NCBI RefSeq assembly: GCF_016313185.1
Contig: NZ_CP066218.1
Location: 3,224,001 to 3,288,000, forward strand
Reading direction: 5' to 3'
Source of the DNA: Mycolicibacterium baixiangningiae
GTDB taxonomy: Bacteria; Actinomycetota; Actinomycetes; Mycobacteriales; Mycobacteriaceae
DNA length: 64,000 bases
This document shows, piece by piece, positions 62,310 through 64,000 of this stretch (position 1 is the first letter of the stretch; each line of letters opens with the position of its first letter). The notes below the pieces were generated by a model. That model saw only the letters and a program-made list of their open reading frames with translations, did not search any database and was not told the origin of the DNA. The translations under genes were made by a program, and so were the position numbers.

Positions 62310-63055
62310 CGCGGCATCCTGCGCCACAGCGGTCGCGGCAGCATCCGCATCACCAGCACCGCGGCGCCCAGCGACCCCGGGATCCACACCGCGCGGCGCC
62401 CGTTGGCGAGTGCCCGCACCGTCGCCTCGGCCACCTGGGCGGGGGTGCTCGACAACGGTGCGGGGTCCATCCCTGCGGTCATCCTTCCGATCACGAAACC
62501 GGGCCGCACCAGCAGCAGATGCACACCCGACCCGTGCAGGGCGTCGGCGAGCCCACTGGCGAACCCGTCGAGCCCGGCTTTCGCCGAACCGTATACGTAG
62601 TTGGCCCGGCGGACGCGGGCGCCGGCCACCGACGAGAACACGACCATGGACCCGCTGCCCGCTTCGCGCATCGTGGCAGCCAGCACGGTGAGCAGGCTGA
62701 CCTGCGCGACAAAATCGGTGTGCACGATCGCCGCCGCGTGCGCGGGGTCCCGCTCGGCGCGGGCCTGGTCACCGAGGATCCCGAACGCGACGACGGCGGT
62801 GCCGATCGGACCGTGCTCGGCGACCAGCTTCGCCACGAGTGGGGCATGGGAGGCCAGATCGTCGGCGTCGAACTCGGCGGTGTGCACCGCCGCCGCCCCC
62901 GCTTCCCGCACCGCGTGGACCTCCTCGTCGAGGCGGTCGGCGCGGCGCGCCGCCAGCACGACCGTCGCGCCCGGCGCCAACCGCTTCGCCACCTCGACCC
63001 CGATCTCGCTGCGCCCGCCGAAGATCACCACCACCTTGCCACCCGTGTCATTCAC
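62306..63055 (-). CDS. Short-chain dehydrogenase/reductase, 249 aa
   Basis: A Rossmann-fold oxidoreductase. The cofactor loop reads FGGRSEIG, close to the form in the DprE2-like branch, where GGxSEIG replaces TGxxxGIG. The active-site pattern is a serine in VVFSSVAG and YGSAK (Tyr-x-x-x-Lys). A hydrophobic, basic C-terminus ([17 protein letters not shown]) suggests membrane contact. The M. tuberculosis gene in the same place (Rv2073c) is uncharacterised. It is the first gene of the cobLMK unit, divergent from the reductase at 63092, and is probably not a corrin enzyme. Confidence 0.88.
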   Translation of the reverse strand: MNDTGGKVVVIFGGRSEIGVEVAKRLAPGATVVLAARRADRLDEEVHAVREAGAAAVHTAEFDADDLASHAPLVAKLVAEHGPIGTAVVAFGILGDQARAERDPAHAAAIVHTDFVAQVSLLTVLAATMREAGSGSMVVFSSVAGARVRRANYVYGSAKAGLDGFASGLADALHGSGVHLLLVRPGFVIGRMTAGMDPAPLSSTPAQVAEATVRALANGRRAVWIPGSLGAAVLVMRMLPRPLWRRMPR

Positions 63056-63077
63056 GGCTGCGATTATTCACCTGCGC

Positions 63078-63083
63078 TAGCGT
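63078..63083 (+). promoter_or_regulatory. -10 box TAGCGT before the Rv2074-like gene
   Basis: TAGCGT ends 8 nt before ATG 63092, in the 36-bp gap between divergent genes. There is no Shine-Dalgarno. A near-leaderless promoter is likely. Confidence 0.4.
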
Positions 63084-63091
63084 GGACAACG

Positions 63092-63520
63092 ATGGCTACA
63101 TCAGGTCGCAAGGCCACCACGCGGCTCACCAGCGACGCGCTGGCGTTCCTCACCGAACGTCACCTCGCCATGCTCACCACCCTGCGATCGGACAACTCTC
63201 CACACGTCGTGGCGGTGGGGTTCACCTTCGACCCGAAGACCCACATCGCTCGGGTGATCACCTCCGGCGGCTCGCAGAAGGCGGTCAACGCCGAACAGCG
63301 CGGCGTCGCGGTGCTGAGCCAGGTGGACGGGGCACGTTGGCTGTCGCTGGAGGGCAAATCGACCGTCAACTCGGATCCCGACGCCGTCCGCGACGCCGAG
63401 CTGCGCTACGCCCAGCGGTACCGCACCCCCCGGGTCAACCCGGAGCGGGTCGTGATCGAGGTGCGCGTCGAACGCGTGCTGGGCTCCTCGCAGCTGCTCG
63501 ACCGCTCCTCCACCGACTGA
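63092..63520 (+). CDS. F420-dependent split-barrel reductase, Rv2074-like, 142 aa
   Basis: A small split beta-barrel protein: [57 protein letters not shown] and a C-terminal strand [12 protein letters not shown]. The M. tuberculosis protein in the same position was shown to reduce biliverdin with F420H2, so the same activity is a reasonable expectation here. It lies next to tetrapyrrole genes, which fits a tetrapyrrole substrate. A 23-bp perfect inverted repeat follows the stop. Confidence 0.88.
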   Translation: MATSGRKATTRLTSDALAFLTERHLAMLTTLRSDNSPHVVAVGFTFDPKTHIARVITSGGSQKAVNAEQRGVAVLSQVDGARWLSLEGKSTVNSDPDAVRDAELRYAQRYRTPRVNPERVVIEVRVERVLGSSQLLDRSSTD

Positions 63521-63528
63521 CTCCTCCC

Positions 63529-63590
63529 CGCGAGCAGACAGAGAATCGCGTAATTTCTCGACCGATCACGCGATTCTCTGTCTGCTCGCG
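63529..63590. terminator. Long perfect inverted repeat between convergent genes
   Basis: Positions 63529-63551 pair perfectly with 63568-63590: a 23-bp stem around a 16-nt loop, starting 9 nt after the Rv2074-like stop and ending 8 nt before the pepE stop. Ends are GC-rich (CGCGAGCAG), the middle is AGAGAATCGCG. Likely a bidirectional terminator, and possibly a member of a dispersed palindrome family. Confidence 0.75.
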
Positions 63591-63597
63591 CAGGGAC

Positions 63598-64000
63598 TCA
63601 GGCGGTCGCGTCCGGTCCGGAGGGCACCACGACGAGGTCATGCGGCCGGTTGTTCACCGACTCCACGCCGTCCGCGGTGACGATCACGATGTCCTCGATG
63701 CGCGCACCCCACTCGCCCGCGAAATAGATGCCCGGTTCCACGCTGAACGCCATACCCGCCTCGAGGGGCAGATCGTTGCCGGCCACGATGTAGGGCTCCT
63801 CGTGCACCGACAGCCCGATGCCGTGGCCCGTGCGGTGGACGAACGCCTCGGCAAGCCCTTCGGCGGCCAACACCTCACGCGCGGCGGCGTCGATCTGCTC
63901 GGCGGTGACGCCCGGCCGCACCGCCTCGACGGCGGCCCGCTGGGCACGCTGCAGGACGGCGTAGCGGCGCGCCACCTCGGGATCGGGTTCGCCGAGGCTG
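63598..64000 (-). CDS. pepE: Xaa-Pro dipeptidase, C-terminal part (cut by the window edge)
   Basis: The last 134 residues of an M24-family metallopeptidase (pita-bread fold), which cleaves Xaa-Pro dipeptides. Metal-ligand motifs are visible: HRTGHGIGLSVHEEP (histidine), FSVEPGIY (glutamate) and ARIEDIVIVT (glutamate). The 5' part, with the first two metal aspartates, lies beyond position 64000. The frame is open to the edge, so the GTG at 63975 is not the true start. Position near Rv2074-like agrees with pepE of M. tuberculosis. Confidence 0.88.
   Translation of the reverse strand, partial: SLGEPDPEVARRYAVLQRAQRAAVEAVRPGVTAEQIDAAAREVLAAEGLAEAFVHRTGHGIGLSVHEEPYIVAGNDLPLEAGMAFSVEPGIYFAGEWGARIEDIVIVTADGVESVNNRPHDLVVVPSGPDATA

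Noticed and set aside
1..64000. IS elements, prophage, tRNA or rRNA genes
   Set aside because: No transposase, integrase, phage structural gene, cloverleaf or rRNA-like stretch was recognised in either strand by reading; a dedicated tRNA scan was not possible.

Overview
The window is high-GC actinobacterial DNA, most likely from a fast-growing mycobacterium (Mycolicibacterium type). The clearest evidence is a gene block that follows the Mycobacterium tuberculosis order lipT-lppI ... Rv2049c-like-rbpA-ppm1/lnt-amidohydrolase-fxsA-dienelactone hydrolase ... Rv2061c-like-cobN ... cobG-cobH-cobIJ ... cobK-cobM-cobL-Rv2073c-like-Rv2074-like-pepE. Ppm1 and Lnt are separate genes here, as in M. smegmatis and unlike the fused M. 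tuberculosis protein. Species identity is inference from gene content; no rRNA or tRNA gene is visible.

Layout. 1-4.8 kb: mixed genes (secreted protein, isocitrate/isopropylmalate-type dehydrogenase, a TspO/PsiE-like pair, MFS exporter, SRPBCC protein). 5.1-9.3 kb: polyamine importer operon potADBC. 9.3-10.9 kb: RhtA-like exporter and a lipoprotein. 10.9-26.1 kb: a carbohydrate island. One minus-strand operon encodes a zinc polyol dehydrogenase, a substrate-binding lipoprotein, two permeases, two ATPases, a DhaK-DhaL kinase and an RpiB-like isomerase. The genes overlap or abut almost throughout. A divergent SorC-type regulator faces the operon across a region with TGTTC/GAACA half-sites. Two FGGY kinases (one a xylulokinase) flank a thioesterase and an acyl-CoA dehydrogenase. 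The set resembles the erythritol/threitol pathway known in M. smegmatis, ending at D-erythrose 4-phosphate.

26.3-31.4 kb: a DoxX-like protein with eleven 11-residue repeats, an RDD protein with GQPQY repeats, gluconate uptake and kinase (gntP/gntK), a helical SCO6745-type protein and a YnfA-type membrane protein. 31.5-35.8 kb: a kinase-like fusion protein, lipT and lppI. 35.9-39.6 kb: alkanesulfonate operon ssuCBAD, lying where M. tuberculosis carries pks12. The start of ssuB sits beside a G7 tract that puts an ideal coupled ATG out of frame.

39.7-50.5 kb: a degraded-looking stretch, a zinc-ribbon protein, rbpA behind an ECF-sigma-type promoter, ppm1/lnt, an amidohydrolase, fxsA, a dienelactone hydrolase, an F420/FMN split-barrel protein, cobN and a 35-residue membrane peptide gene upstream of it. 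50.6-55.3 kb: osmoprotectant ABC operon and a divergent TauD-type dioxygenase. 55.3-64 kb: aerobic corrin-ring genes in two convergent blocks (cobG-cobH-cobIJ and cobL-cobM-cobK), with a kinase-like gene at the junction, then an SDR, an F420-dependent reductase and the 3' part of pepE.

Several genes appear to use leaderless or near-leaderless promoters, with a TANNNT box 6-8 nt before ATG/GTG. I see no IS element, prophage, CRISPR array or riboswitch. The most interesting items are the tetritol-type island and its operator region, the paired ABC ATPases with altered Q-loop and signature, the 11-mer repeat protein, the rbpA promoter, the ssuB homopolymer, the cobN leader peptide gene and the pair of kinase-like paralogues.
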